DNA from: Plotosus lineatus
Lineage: Eukaryota; Chordata; Actinopteri; Siluriformes; Plotosidae
Assembly (NCBI GenBank): GCA_024760905.1
Contig: CM045729.1
Location: 76,366,050-76,430,049 of the forward strand
DNA length: 64,000 bases
Direction: 5' to 3'
The position numbers were made by a program, and so were the translations under genes. The notes under the pieces were generated by a model that was not told the origin of the DNA, searched no databases, and saw nothing but the letters and a program-made list of their open reading frames with translations. This document shows, one piece after another, positions 46,561 through 58,500 of this stretch (position 1 is the first letter of the stretch; each line of letters opens with the position of its first letter).

Positions 46561-48956
46561 TGTGACTTCGAAAAATGTGAAAAGAGCAAATCTAAATAAT
46601 TGGCCTCAATAAAAATTTCTATGGCAATGCCACAATGTGGGTTGGCCTGTAAAATGTATTCTCTCTAAAATTCCTATGAACATTTTGTTCCAATATTTTT
46701 TTTTTTTTTTCGGAGGGCAAAAATGCAAAATATTTAACCTCCAACAGCAACCTATTAACGGCTATGCTAAGTATAATTAAAGATAGTTGGGGCTTTATAA
46801 AACATCTTGCACCTGTATCACTTTTATGTATGACAACATTTAACCTTGATCACATAAAATAAGAACTATTGGGTGACTATAAAAAAGAAAGGAAAGAAGC
46901 TTGAAGATGTTCAATGGATGGTATTTTTGTCAGTCAGGTAATAGCTACAGTCTGTTAAAGGCACTGAAGAATCAAAGTCCAGACAGGTTTGATTTGGTAC
47001 TCCAGGAACTGATCAGCTAAGTTACATACAAACCTTATTCATACACAGAAGACATGCACAGAGTAGCAATGGATATTTGCACTGTTTAAACCATCTCATA
47101 ACATTGAGTGCATTAAATAAACTTATTTTCCCCACTTCCCGAGCCTAAATATTTCCACATCATTTTCTTCTCTCATGTGTCTGGTCCATATTTCCCAACG
47201 TGCTTCTTCACTTGACATTGTGGATTGATTGCCAGCAGACAGGCTTCTGATGGCAGGCCAATATGAAGCGGAAGATTACAGCCACGCTCATGCATACACA
47301 CAAATCAATTCATAAGACAATCAAATGCAATCAGAAAAGCCCCCGCATGCTGCCTTGCCCTCACTGGGTGGGCTAATGATACAGGCTGAGGGAAATTGAA
47401 ATAAGGAACTGTAATTTCAAAAAGGTGGTAGGTCAGGAGCATGGACTGTTGGAATTGATCAGAAAGCATGCATTGCCAGGCAAGTGAGTCAAAGACGTGT
47501 GAAATATGAAGTGATGAAAAAGCCAGAAATAAAACGATAGCAAAATGAATTCATGGGGGTTATACTGATAGACAGGTTGTAAGCTTTTTTGAACTTTTTT
47601 GAATATTTTCTACATTTGTTTTTAGCAGTAGTAGACTTTGACATATTTTTCGGAATTTTTAATGAATAAATATCAGCATGTAAATTGTTTCTTTCTCTTC
47701 ACCATGACACAATTTGTATTGCTTTGTGAAAAAGACTGAGCAGTGTAGCTGTGTCCAGTGCTCATATTGTTTTTTTCTTGAGTTTTGGAAACAATAGAGT
47801 GAAGCAAATAATAATAATAATAATGATAATAATTAAAAAAAAAAAAAGTAAATAAATAGGAGACAGCCACACAAGTTCATATTCCTGTTCCTCATTGTGG
47901 CCCTGGTTGGGTTTATGATGGATGGAGTTTAGTGATGCAATGGAGCAAGAGCAGTTTACGGCGTTGCGTCAGAAATGGATAGGTTTGTTTGCTGTTCACC
48001 TGCCACTGTGTGAGAGCATGTATGTATTCCTGAGAGACCTAATTGCTCAGTTTCCTGAAGACTCAGCAAACTGCAGCTGCACTAACAGTGAGCAAGATCT
48101 GGGTCAACATTCATCCCGTCACTATTTTTATTCTGCAAAATGAGGATGAGGAGAAGACCAAAAACTCTTGAGAGAAGGGTAAGGATAGAGAGCATGAAAT
48201 GGGGCATTTAATCAGATTCTAAGGCCTTACATAAGCAACTGATACTCAGTATCGGAACAACCTAACAAATTATATATATAAAAAAAAAAGAAATAGGTCA
48301 ATGTGCCAATATAATAGAAAATTATTATTTCAATAATAATAGAAGTTGGACTTAAGCTGATATTTTGTAGATTGTCTTTGATATACCAATGCTATATTGT
48401 CAAATAAAGTGTAAGCATGAATAAACACTACTTAACAGTTGTATGTAACTAGTTGCAACTAATCTTACTAATATTTTGAGAAACTACTGTAAATCAAGAT
48501 CATGGGGTAGGGATTTAGGAATTAGTTAGAAAGTGTTTACATTATGGTGTCATGATAGCATAGTGGCCTTATAACAATGAGGTCTGGACTCTCCTGATGT
48601 CAGTCAGGGTGGGCTCCAGCCTTCATACGACCCAAAAAATGAAATGAACTAAATGTTTACATGTGTATATATACATATATATTATTATTTTATTATTATT
48701 ATTATTATTTTATACATTCAGTGGTGCATTGTCATGATGATGAAAAAAAAAAAAAGGTTCCACAATGGGACTCAAGATCTCACCATGTCACTGCACCTCC
48801 AAACCACTTCTACTGTACCACGTGGTCATCCAAGGTGAACTCTTGCCCAGTAATCAGTTACTAAGCCAAATCAAATAAATCCTCGATAAAGCACAAATAA
48901 ATACTCCTTTAGAACATTTTAAAGTGTCTGTTCAGAACTTCTTCAACTGGGGTAAC

Positions 48957-49016
<60 letters not shown>

Positions 49017-49146
49017 TGCAACTTACACAATTTAGATATAAAATGAAATGATTTGGCTAATTTTTACAGTGTCTGAAATTTAAGTATTCCAAACAAATCT
49101 ATTACGTGATTTAGACAGATAACAAAAAATACAGATTTTTACAAAT
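46560..49146. other. Apparently unique DNA; possible conserved patch at 47.1-47.5 kb
   Basis: There is no recognisable transposon except perhaps a degraded SINE at 48,550-48,640. (AAT)n lies at 48,957-49,016. The stretch 47,100-47,500 has balanced composition and no repeat similarity inside the window. The plus-strand frame 47,922-48,143 is open for 73 codons (with several Cys), but I see no domain and no clear splice signals, so it is not called. Confidence 0.4.
48957..49016. repeat. (AAT)n microsatellite
   Basis: About 20 perfect AAT units. Confidence 0.97.
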
Positions 49147-49160
49147 ATAAATATATTTAG

Positions 49161-49446
49161 GAGGGAAGTGGGGGCCTGGTAGCAAGGTGCTGGATCACTG
49201 ATCCTAAGGTTGGGGGTTTAAGCGCCACTCTCAACTGGTTATCAGTACCACCCCCCCTCCCCAGTGCAGCTAACTGGGTTATGAAAGACGAGACATGAGT
49301 AGCCACATAGCTGTCAGCATGTTTTCGACCTGCAATGGCCTGGCGAGCTGTCCAGAATGTACACTGCCTTTGCCCAGAGTTGGCTGAGATGGGTGCCAGA
49401 CTCTCTGTGACCCTAATTAGAAATAAGCGGTTCAGAAAATAAATCC
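49161..49446 (+). mobile_element. SINE-1, full-length reference copy with target duplication
   Basis: Head GGGGGCCTGGTAGCAAGGTG, CTGGATCACTGATCCTAAGG and a B-box-like GGGTTTAAGCGCC; body GTGCAGCTAACTGGGTTATG; tail CCTAATTAGAAATAAGCGGT and TCAGAAAAT. A perfect 14-base duplication ATAAATATATTTAG is at 49,147-49,160 and 49,447-49,460. The central GTAAAAGAACCATTGCTGAC segment is partly deleted. Confidence 0.9.
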
Positions 49447-49559
49447 ATAAATATATTTAGATTAATCTAAAAAAGGTAGATTATAAAGTGGAAAAAGGTG
49501 GAGATGTTTAACTTGACTAATATACATTTCATTAAAATCAGTGGGTTTTTTTATGGAAA

Positions 49560-49890
49560 AGGGTCAGTGGTAGGGTGCTGGATTACTGATCCCAAGGTTG
49601 AGGGGGTTCAAGTCCCACTATCAATAGGTTGTTACTGCTGTTTCACCAGTGCAGCTAACCCAGTTAGCTGCACAGGGTTATCAAAGGTCAGCCATGTCTC
49701 TCACTGTCTATGGTCAGAGGCATGCAACAGAACCATTGCTGCTTAGCCGTCAGTCTGTTTCTGCCCTGTGTTGGCCTGGTGAACTGCCCAGAGTGCACCC
49801 TGCCCTCAACCAAAGTCAGCTCAGATGGGCTAGCATTCTCGCAACTTTATTTAGGATTAAGTGGTTCAGAAAATGTATGAGTTAATGAAT
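49560..49890 (+). mobile_element. SINE-1, second full-length-sized copy
   Basis: Head GGGTCAGTGGTAGGGTGCTG, B box GGTTCAAGTCCC (49,606-49,617), a short duplicated GTGCAGCTAACCCAGTTAGC segment, body CAAAGGTCAGCCATGTCTCT and tail TTTAGGATTAAGTGGTTCAG with GAAAATG. Same orientation as the copy 114 bases to the left. No target duplication recognised. Confidence 0.85.
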
Positions 49891-49970
49891 AACGGTCAAT
49901 TTTCAGACAAAAAATATTAGTAGCATTACAGATGCAATAATGTAATAGCATTACAGATGTGATAACAGTG

Positions 49971-49972
<2 letters not shown>

Positions 49973-50038
<66 letters not shown>

Positions 50039-50052
50039 ATATATATATTGCT

Positions 50053-50088
<36 letters not shown>

Positions 50089-50103
50089 AGAAGAAGAAAT
50101 ATT

Positions 50104-50149
<46 letters not shown>

Positions 50150-50154
50150 TATAT

Positions 50155-50204
<50 letters not shown>

Positions 50205-50245
50205 ATATATATATATACACAAATATTTCTTCTTCTTTCTGTTGT
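49973..50245. repeat. (TA)n array with nested perfect inverted repeats
   Basis: (TA)n covers most of 49,973-50,218. A perfect 23-base inverted repeat (50,084-50,106 and 50,219-50,241; core AGAAGAAATATTTGT and its complement) brackets about 110 bases of TA. The first arm also pairs with CTTTCTGTAT at 50,051-50,060. The structure is fully self-complementary and could form a large hairpin or cruciform. Confidence 0.92.
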
Positions 50246-50249
50246 TACT

Positions 50250-51243
50250 TCAGGTAAAGTTTAAACACAATACCCCCCCCCTCAAAAAAAAAAAAAGGTG
50301 TTTATGCCAATATACTTGACAAATAATATGATTTATGAATCATACTGTAACCTAATGTGATCTACAAAAGAGCGCTGTCAGCCACAAGGGGATGGAGGCG
50401 GTGCATTTCCTCTTTCTCCATGTGACTGTGATGGAGTTCATTAATATCAGCTGCACTGTTATTAATCTGACTGATTTTGAAATGTTACAGCCCTCCAAAT
50501 AATTGCTTTAATTAGAAAGTGCTGATTATGATAGAGACGGATGTATTTAACGCAGTGTGATGTCAGTCGTGTATTTCAAGAAAGCTATACTTTGGCATCA
50601 ACATGGTTTCATATTGTTCAACAGCCAGTTAAAGTGATACCATTTTGTTCAACTTCCGGTGAGGATTCTTACTAATAAAATCACAAATCTGGGCTTAAAA
50701 GAAGCTTATTTAATATAAACCAATTTGGCATATGGTATGGCCACAATTTTGGGGCTGCATTAACATCCATTAGGGTCCTCACCAAAATGTTGCCAAACTC
50801 TTTAAAGCATGCAATAGTCTGGAATATCTTAGTACACTGTTGCGTCGTAACAAACAGTTTTACAGTGTTATTGTGACTGCATAATGTGATCATTTGATTG
50901 GTTGCACAACATGTAAACAATAATGTTTATTAATAGCATCTACACATGTTGAAGTTGTGAACATGTCAGTGTAATCTAGTATGGGACATGGACCGTGCAC
51001 GTCCATCATGAGGTTCTTTTTTGTTGTTGTTGTTGAATCATGTAGGTGCTGTAAAGGAAAACACAGTAAATATGCACACAGTCATTGCAAATTAATGTTA
51101 ACATAACATTATCTGACAGTGCTTTTGAGACATTTATTGACAATGTCAGCTGTCTACAAATAAACAGTGCTAGGATTGAGATGTTCAACCTTAGTAGAAG
51201 TAAACGCAACAAACCTATTTCAATATGAAAGTGTAAGGTATTA
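50250..51243. other. Non-repetitive DNA; candidate conserved non-coding patch
   Basis: Positions 50,350-50,560 have mixed composition and carry homeodomain-like cores (ATTAATCTGACTGAT, GCTTTAATTAGAAAGTGCTG), with no repeat similarity in the window. The rest shows nothing I recognise. No coding call. Confidence 0.35.
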
Positions 51244-52032
51244 CAGTAAAACCTCCGCTGACGAACGCTTAAGCTCACGAACTTTTCGCCTCAAGAACAT
51301 TAAATTTGCGAGCATATAGTCTCTGCTGACGAACTAGTTTTCGGCGGACGAACCAAACCACGCGGTCGAACAGCGCCACCGTGGCGGCCACGAGAAGCTG
51401 ACGCACGCTCATGGCGTCACAGTTCGTCACCCCCTTTCTTTGAGTGCGGAAGTGGTTTGTGTTTGCTAGACATTTTGGACCATATTGAGTGTACTTTTGC
51501 TATTATGGGACCGAAAAAGACCCCACCACAGGCGGAGATCATTGAAAAACACGAACGAGGTGTGCGTTTGTGTGACTCAGCGTCCCAGTACCAGTACGCT
51601 AAGTCTACCATTGCTCCCATCCTTAAGAACAAGGAAGCTATTAAGGGTGCGTGTGTGGCTAAGGGTGTTTCCAAACAGTAGGCGTTTCCAAACTCTCTTT
51701 CCAAACAGTAAGTCCCTCCCTCCCTCCTCCTCCCACTCCATTCCATCAAGCCATCAACTACCATCACAAAGGTAAATAAAACAACTTTATTATACAGTAC
51801 AGTTTATTTCTTTAATTACAATACAATAGCACATTTATTATACATAAAATAAGGTATATTTTTGTGTAGTTTTAAGGCTTATTTAGTAGAAAATTATGTT
51901 TTATGGGGACCTGGGAACGGATTATTCTCATTTTAATGGTTTCTTATGGGAAATAAATGTTCGGAAGATGAACTTTTCGCCTTACACACACTTTCTGGGA
52001 ACCAATTATGTTCGTGAGCAGAGGTATCACTG
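51244..52032 (+). mobile_element. Tigger/pogo-like DNA transposon derivative, complete ends, 789 bp
   Basis: The left end is CAGTAAAACCTCCGCTGACG and the right end on the other strand is CAGTGATACCTCTGCTCACG, imperfect terminal repeats. TA lies at 51,242-51,243 and 52,033-52,034. A CACGCGGTCGAACAGCGCCA GC-rich segment precedes the short HTH frame (51,505-51,681). From 51,345 on it aligns with 1-688 with few substitutions, so both are recent products of one family. Confidence 0.88.
51505..51681 (+). pseudogene. Tigger transposase N-terminal helix-turn-helix remnant, copy 2
   Basis: ATG at 51,505 (MGPKKT) and 58 codons to TAG at 51,679-51,681. It has EIIEKHERGVRLCDSASQYQ and KSTIAPILKNKEAIKGACVA. 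Compared with the copy at 161-337 only a few residues differ (HERG/HKRG, DSAS/DLAS, GACVA/GLCVA, KQ/KH end). The start, frame and stop are the same, so the truncation existed before the two copies separated. The DDE domain is absent. Confidence 0.65.
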
Positions 52033-52059
52033 TATATGACCTGAGTATTGCTTGGTATT

Positions 52060-52096
52060 TTGAGTAATGTGTGTCCAAGAGACACGATTTATAAAA

Positions 52097-52143
<47 letters not shown>

Positions 52144-52870
52144 GAACATTGGAGGTGGAGTCAAGTTGTTCTGCCAATGGTCTGGACAAAAAGAGAGATG
52201 GTGCAAGGGTAATCCTGAAGGAAGAGCTCATCAGGAATGTGTTGGAAGTGAACAGAACATCTGACAGGGTGTTGAGTGTCAAGCTAGAAATCAAAAGAGT
52301 GATGTTGAATGTCATCAGTGTATATGCATTACAATAGATTGCAATAAGAAGGTAAAGGAAGACTCCTAAAGTCAGTTAGATCAAGTGGTTGAGAGTGTAC
52401 CGCAGGATTAAAAAGGCTGTAATTGGAGCAGACCTTAATCGGCATGTTGGTACGGAGAACGGAGACAAGGTGCCAGCAGGTGGACAATGTCTTATATACG
52501 AGATGCAATCTCAAGCAGATTAGTAATCACAAAGTGGTGTCTGGGGATCAGACTGTAGTCTGTAGGATGACTTTAGAGGAGAAGAAGAGGACAATAATGA
52601 GGAGTGAACCAAAGATGAAATGGTGAAAGAAGACTGCTTTCTGAAATTCAGAGAGAAGGTAATGCACGACAGCTACAGCAGTTGTATTGAGGAAGAAAGT
52701 TAGGATAGTACTGGTGTGGCATCAGGACAGAGAAAAGAGTACAAAGACCTGGTGGTGGAACAAAGGAGTCCAGGAAAGAATCAAGGGAAAGAGATAATGG
52801 AGAAAGAGGTTGTACTTCATATGATTCACTCTTCAGGAATACAGTTCAACTCGTCCTTCAATAAGTATGT
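52060..52870 (+). mobile_element. LINE A-related element, old and diverged endonuclease fragment
   Basis: MCVQETRF (about 52,067-52,090) is the endonuclease motif, interrupted by an A-run and (TA)n at 52,088-52,140. With frameshifts there follow ILKEELIRNVLEVNRTSDRV and LSVKLEIKRVMLNVISVYAL (52,149-52,337), a remnant of IGADLNRHVG near 52,425, TRCNLKQISNHKVVSGD and VVCRMTLEEKKRT (52,423-52,626), and WWNKGVQERIK near 52,750. Identity to other LINE A copies is much lower, and the RT is missing. Confidence 0.75.
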
Positions 52871-53234
52871 TCTGCATACTTAAATAACTGTCTGATTTGG
52901 TTCAGACACCGAATCAGGAAAAAAGAAAAAAAAAAAAGGGGGGGGGGAGCTTAAACAGACTAAACTGCCCAGAGGATCATTGGCACACCCATTTTCACTC
53001 GCCAACACTTGTATGTCTTAAGGGTAAGGAAAGTAAGAAAAGGAAAAAAAGACATTCTGGCTTAGATATTTTTGAACTCCTTCTCCTTAGTATGCACAAT
53101 AGAAATTTTTAACAAACAAAAAATTAAGAACATTCCCTGGAGTCCATTCCTCTTATTAGTGGACACATAATTGTATGGACAAATGTTGTTGTCGAGTGCA
53201 ATATTGTTAGTATGTGTGCATGTGTGCGTACGTG

Positions 53235-53297
<63 letters not shown>

Positions 53298-54119
53298 TGT
53301 TTAAACATTTAAAAGTATGTCACTTTGAAATTTCCTTGTTTTCTTTTAAAAGGTACACATTTTTTAGAATAATAATAATAAGAAGAAGAAGATGAAGAAG
53401 AATAAAAAATTGATCCAATAACTGGAACCTGCCAAATGAAGAGAATATCTACACCACAAATGTCACCCTTGTGTTCCAATGGCATGTTGTGTTATGCAAT
53501 CCAAGTTGGTCATGTTAAAAACTAACTGATCATTATAAAACCTTTTGCAATTATGTCAACACAGTTGAAAAATGTGAGCCACTCCACCGAAAGTAGGCTG
53601 TTGGGTCCAAAAATGAAAATTGAGCTTTTTGCACAGTCAGATAGAGGAGGCCCAAAGCTGCAAAATTCAGCAAAAAGTTTGACAATACCTTGAAAACCGA
53701 TTGAGTTATGCCATTTCTTGTGTCAGCATTCAACTAAAAATTTCAAAAGACGTTTTGGAGAAAAATGAGCACAAGGATTGCACTGTTCCAAGATCACTAG
53801 TCTTTAGCAACCAAACATGTTTATGCATTTCAGCCATATAAACTTTTAGAAAACATGTCTAGGAAGAGTTTTATGAAGAGATGATAAGAGAAATCATCCT
53901 CATTTTAATCTGACACGCCCTTTTTAAACCCATCAGTCACCGTGGTAAGCCCCAAAAATTAACAAAAAAAGACTATTTTTTTTTTCATTTCTGTTTATTC
54001 CAATAAGATCAGTATGTATCTTTTTGACCATGATATAAAGGTTCAAATGCCTTTAAATGATACTGACTGAGAAAAAAAAAAACACTGTCATGTTAAAACA
54101 ATCACACTGAAATTAAGAA

Positions 54120-54121
<2 letters not shown>
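52870..54121. other. AT-rich DNA, nothing recognised apart from microsatellites
   Basis: (TG)n lies at about 53,237-53,297 and an A/G-rich patch at 53,370-53,410. The segment 53,440-54,110 has no terminal repeat or protein motif that I recognise. Confidence 0.4.

Positions 54122-54200
<79 letters not shown>
54122..54200. repeat. (TA)n microsatellite
   Basis: About 39 TA units. Confidence 0.97.
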
Positions 54201-54201
<1 letters not shown>

Positions 54202-54202
<1 letters not shown>

Positions 54203-54447
54203 AAAACCATACAACAAAAGTCTCTGATCTCTTTATACAAGTAAACTTCATCAACTCTTCCCTCAGCATCATCATCTTCAGCTATATCCTGCTCAGCAGA
54301 TAAAATCACATCTTCACAAACACCAGTCAACACACTTTTATTAACAGATGCCTCTTCTTCAGCAACATCAAAATCCTTATCAACACAGCTGGCATCATCA
54401 TCATCAGTTTGATGAGATGTAAAAGGTATGAAACATTTAAGTATTTT
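54202..54447 (-). other. Open acidic reading frame, possible exon or transposon relic
   Basis: The minus strand is open for about 82 codons before the TA array. It has QTDDDDASCVDKDFDVAEEE, then AEQDIAEDDDAEGRVDEVYL and YKEIRDFCCMVF. Codon content is balanced and not microsatellite-like except for the GAT run. A possible splice acceptor GATGATGATGCCAG precedes CTGTGTTG. No ATG opens the frame and no family is recognised. Acidic N-termini of this kind occur in several transposases and in host proteins; I cannot choose. Confidence 0.3.
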
Positions 54448-54707
54448 TCAGGTCTTGACCAATGTTCGTACAAAACTAAATAGCCCACGATTCAGCATGT
54501 CCAGTCGAGACAAGATTATACACAAATCAAATAATCAAAAAAAATTCCATCATAGAATTTTGCATGCAGAGAAAAATACCAAATACCCATACAATACTCA
54601 TATTAAGTTTCTAAAGTAGATAATACTGAGCATATGGGATTTTCTTTGACTGAACTGCAATGAAATCATGTCTTTCTTAATATTCCAGCAGACCTGAAGT
54701 ATCAAAC

Positions 54708-54708
54708 A

Positions 54709-54788
<80 letters not shown>
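54708..54788. repeat. (CA)n microsatellite
   Basis: About 38 CA units. Confidence 0.97.
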
Positions 54789-54792
<4 letters not shown>

Positions 54793-54934
54793 GACTGTAA
54801 GCAGTGGGTAACTGCTCAGTTGTGCATCTGTCGCACCATTTGTATTCATTTGCTCCACACCTTTCATATACTGTATTTTCTTCTATTTAAATTGCACTAG
54901 TCCATCTGGATGCTGCTAATTTAACCGTTTGCAC

Positions 54935-54937
<3 letters not shown>

Positions 54938-55024
<87 letters not shown>

Positions 55025-55039
55025 TTTGTGTGACAAAGT

Positions 55040-55123
<84 letters not shown>
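54938..55123. repeat. (GT)n-(GA)n compound microsatellite
   Basis: About 45 GT units (54,938-55,033, with two interruptions near the end), a GACAAAGTGAAA spacer and about 40 GA units (55,044-55,123). Confidence 0.97.
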
Positions 55124-55125
<2 letters not shown>

Positions 55126-55553
55126 CAAAACTGAATTCCAGTGTGGAATTTAACATCTATACTAATGGTGCTAGACATCACAGATGATATTTCCCTCTCC
55201 TTTTCCAGAAATTTTGTGTATTCAAAATCTTATAAATAAACTTACTTACTGTTATTGAAGAGAAAGTCGGAGATAAGTTCCACATGCGGTATACAAGAGT
55301 CAGGAAGTAAAAAGGAAGTTAACGTGTGATGGGCACTGAGCATCGGCAAGTGAGCATGTGACCGAGTTCACCAATCAGTGTGCTCGTTTCAGATCTTTCC
55401 TGATCAACGAGCCTAAATTGTTTACTTGCATATCGTCTTTATTTCTTTATTTTATTCACTGAAACGGCATTTTAATATTAAAACAGTATCCAAAATGGAG
55501 AGACAACTTCACGACCATTCTTCTGGTGTATGGATGATAGTGTGTCTTCTACC

Positions 55554-58500
55554 TTTCTTCTTTTACTTCCGGCTGCTCCCTTCAGGGGTCGCCACAGCAA
55601 ATCATCTGCCTCCATCTCACCCTATCCTCTGCATCTTCTTTTCTGACTCCAACGACCTTCATGTCTTTCTTCACCACATCCATAAATCTCTTCTTTGGTC
55701 TTCCTCGAGGCCTTCTGCCTGGTAGTTCCAACCTCAGCATCCTACTACCAATATACTCACTATCCCTCCTCTGTACATGTCCAAACCATCTCAATCTAGC
55801 CTCTCTGACTTTGTCTCCAAAACATCTTATGTGTGCTGTCCCTCTGATATACTCATTTCTGATCCTATCCATCCTCGTTACTCCCAGAGAGAACCTCAAC
55901 ATTTTCATCTCCGCTACCTCCAGCTCTGCCTCCTGCATTTTCCTCAGCGCCACTGTTTCTAATCCATACAACATCGCTGGCCTCACCACCGTCTTGTACA
56001 CTTTTCCCTTCATTCTTGCTGACACTCTCCTATCGCACATCACAGCGGACACTTTTCTCCAACCATTCCAGCCTGCCTGCACACGCTTCTTCACCTCTTT
56101 TCCACACTCTCCATTGCTCTGGATTGTTGAGCCTAAGTACTTAAAATCCTCCACCTTCGTTATCTCTGCTCCCTGTATCATCACCGTTCCTCCTGAGTCC
56201 TTCTCATTCACACACATGTATTCTGATTTTCAGAGGCTAACCTTCATTCCTCTCCTTTCCAGTGCACACCTCCACCTCTCTGGATTTTCCTGCACTTGTT
56301 CTCTGCTCTCACTACAGATCACAATGTCATCTGCAAACATCATAGTCCATGGAGATTCTTGTCTAACCTCGACTGTCAGCCTGTCCATCACCATAGCAAA
56401 CAAGAAGGGGCTCAGAGCTGACCCTTGATGCAGTCCCACCTCCACCTTGAATTCATCGGTCACACCGACAGCACACCTCACCACTGTCTTACATCTCTCA
56501 TACATGTCCTGCACCACTCTAACATACCTCTCTGCTACTCCAGACTTCCTCATGCAATACCACAGTTCTTCTCTTGGCACCCTGTCATATCATTTTTCCA
56601 GATCCACAAAGGCACAATGCAGTTCCCTCTGACCTTCTCTGTACTTCTCTATTAACATCCTCAAAGCAAACATTGCATCTGTGGTGCTCTTTCTTGGCAT
56701 GAACTGTTGTTCACAAATGCTGACCTCTGCCCTGAGTCTAGTTTCCACTATTATTTCCCATAACTTCATCATATGGCTCATCAACTTTATCCCTCTGTAG
56801 TTGCCGCAACTCTGCACGTCTCCCTTGTTCTTAAAAATGGGCACCAGAAAACTTCTCCTCCGCTCCTCCGGCATCTGCTCACTCTCTAGGACCTTGTTGA
56901 ATGTTCTTCTCAGAAAATCTACTGCTACCTCTCCTAGACACTTCCATACCTCCACAGGTATATCATCAGGACCAACTGCCTTTCCATTCTTCGTCCTCTT
57001 CAATGCCCTTCTCACTTCACTCTTACTTTGCTACATCCTGCTCCTCAATGGTCACCTCTTCTATTCTTTTATTCTCTCTCATTTTCCTCATTCATCAGCT
57101 CTTCAAAGTACTCTTTCCATCTTCCCAGCACACTTCTGTCATCAGTCAATACGTTTCCCTCTCTGTCCTTTATCAATCTAACTTGCTGCATGTCTTCCCA
57201 TCTCTATTTCTCTGCTGTGCCAACCTGTATAGATCATTTTCTCCCTCTTTACTGCCCAACCTATCATCCAAGTCATCATACGCCCTCTGTTCTGCCTTAG
57301 CCACTGCTACTTTTGCCTTACGCTGTGTCTCCCTGTACTCCTGTTTACTCTTTTCGGTCCTCTCAATGTCCCACTTTTTCTTCGCTAACCTCTTCCTTTG
57401 TACACACTCATGCACTTCCTCATTCCACCACCAAGTTTCCTTATCTTCTTTCCTTCCAGAGGACACACCAAGTACTCTCCTACGTGTCTCCCTGATCACA
57501 TTTGCTGTGGTTGTCCAGTCATTTGGAAGCACTTATTGGCCACCCAAAGCCTGTTTCAACTCCTCTTTGAAGACAACACGACACTCTTCCTTTTTCAACT
57601 TCCACCACTTTGTCTTCTCCTCTGCCTTTGCCTTCTTCACCTTCCTCACCTTCAGCGTCATCCTGCACACCACCATCCTATGCTGTTTGGCAAAACTCTC
57701 ACCCACTACTACTTTGCAGTCACTGACATCCTTCAATTTACATCGCCTACACAAGATGTAGTCTACCTGTGTGTTCCTATCTCCACTTTTATAAGTTACC
57801 CTATGCTCCTGTTTCTTCAGGAAGAAAGTCTTCACCACAGCCATTTCCATCCTTTTTGCAAAATCTATCAACATCTCTCCTTCTGCGTTCCTGTCCGGGA
57901 TACCAGACCTGCCCATCACTTCCTCGTCCCCTCTGTTGCCTGCACCAACATGTCCATTGAAGTCTGCACCAATGACCACTCTTTCACCTCTGGGGGTACT
58001 CTGCATCACTTCATCTAAGTCACTCCAGAATCTCTCCTTCTCTTTTAGCTCACATCCTGCCTGTGGGGCATTAGCACGAACAACATTGAGCATTACACCT
58101 TCAATTTCTAACTTGAGACTCATGACTCTGTCTGACACTCTTTTCACTTCTAGAACATTCCTGACAAACCGCTCCTTCAAGATGACTCCTCCTCCATTTC
58201 TCTTCCCATCCACACCATGATAAAACAGCTTAAACCCTGATCCTAAGCTTTTAGCTTTGTTACCTTTCCACCTGGTCTCCTGAACACAGTATGTCTACCT
58301 TCCTCCTCTGCATCATGTCAGCCAGCTCTCTACCTTTTCTTTGCATAGTTCCAACATTCAAAGTCCCCACTCTCAGTCCTAGACTCATGCCTTTCCTCTT
58401 CTCTCTCTGCCTACGGACACGCCTCCCATCTCTCCTTCTTCGACGTCTTTGACCAACAGTAGTCCAATTTCCATCAGCACCCTGTTGATTGACAGCACTG

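Noticed and set aside
47922..48143. 73-codon frame that might be an exon
   Set aside because: No recognised domain, no clear splice donor after it and no matching exon nearby.
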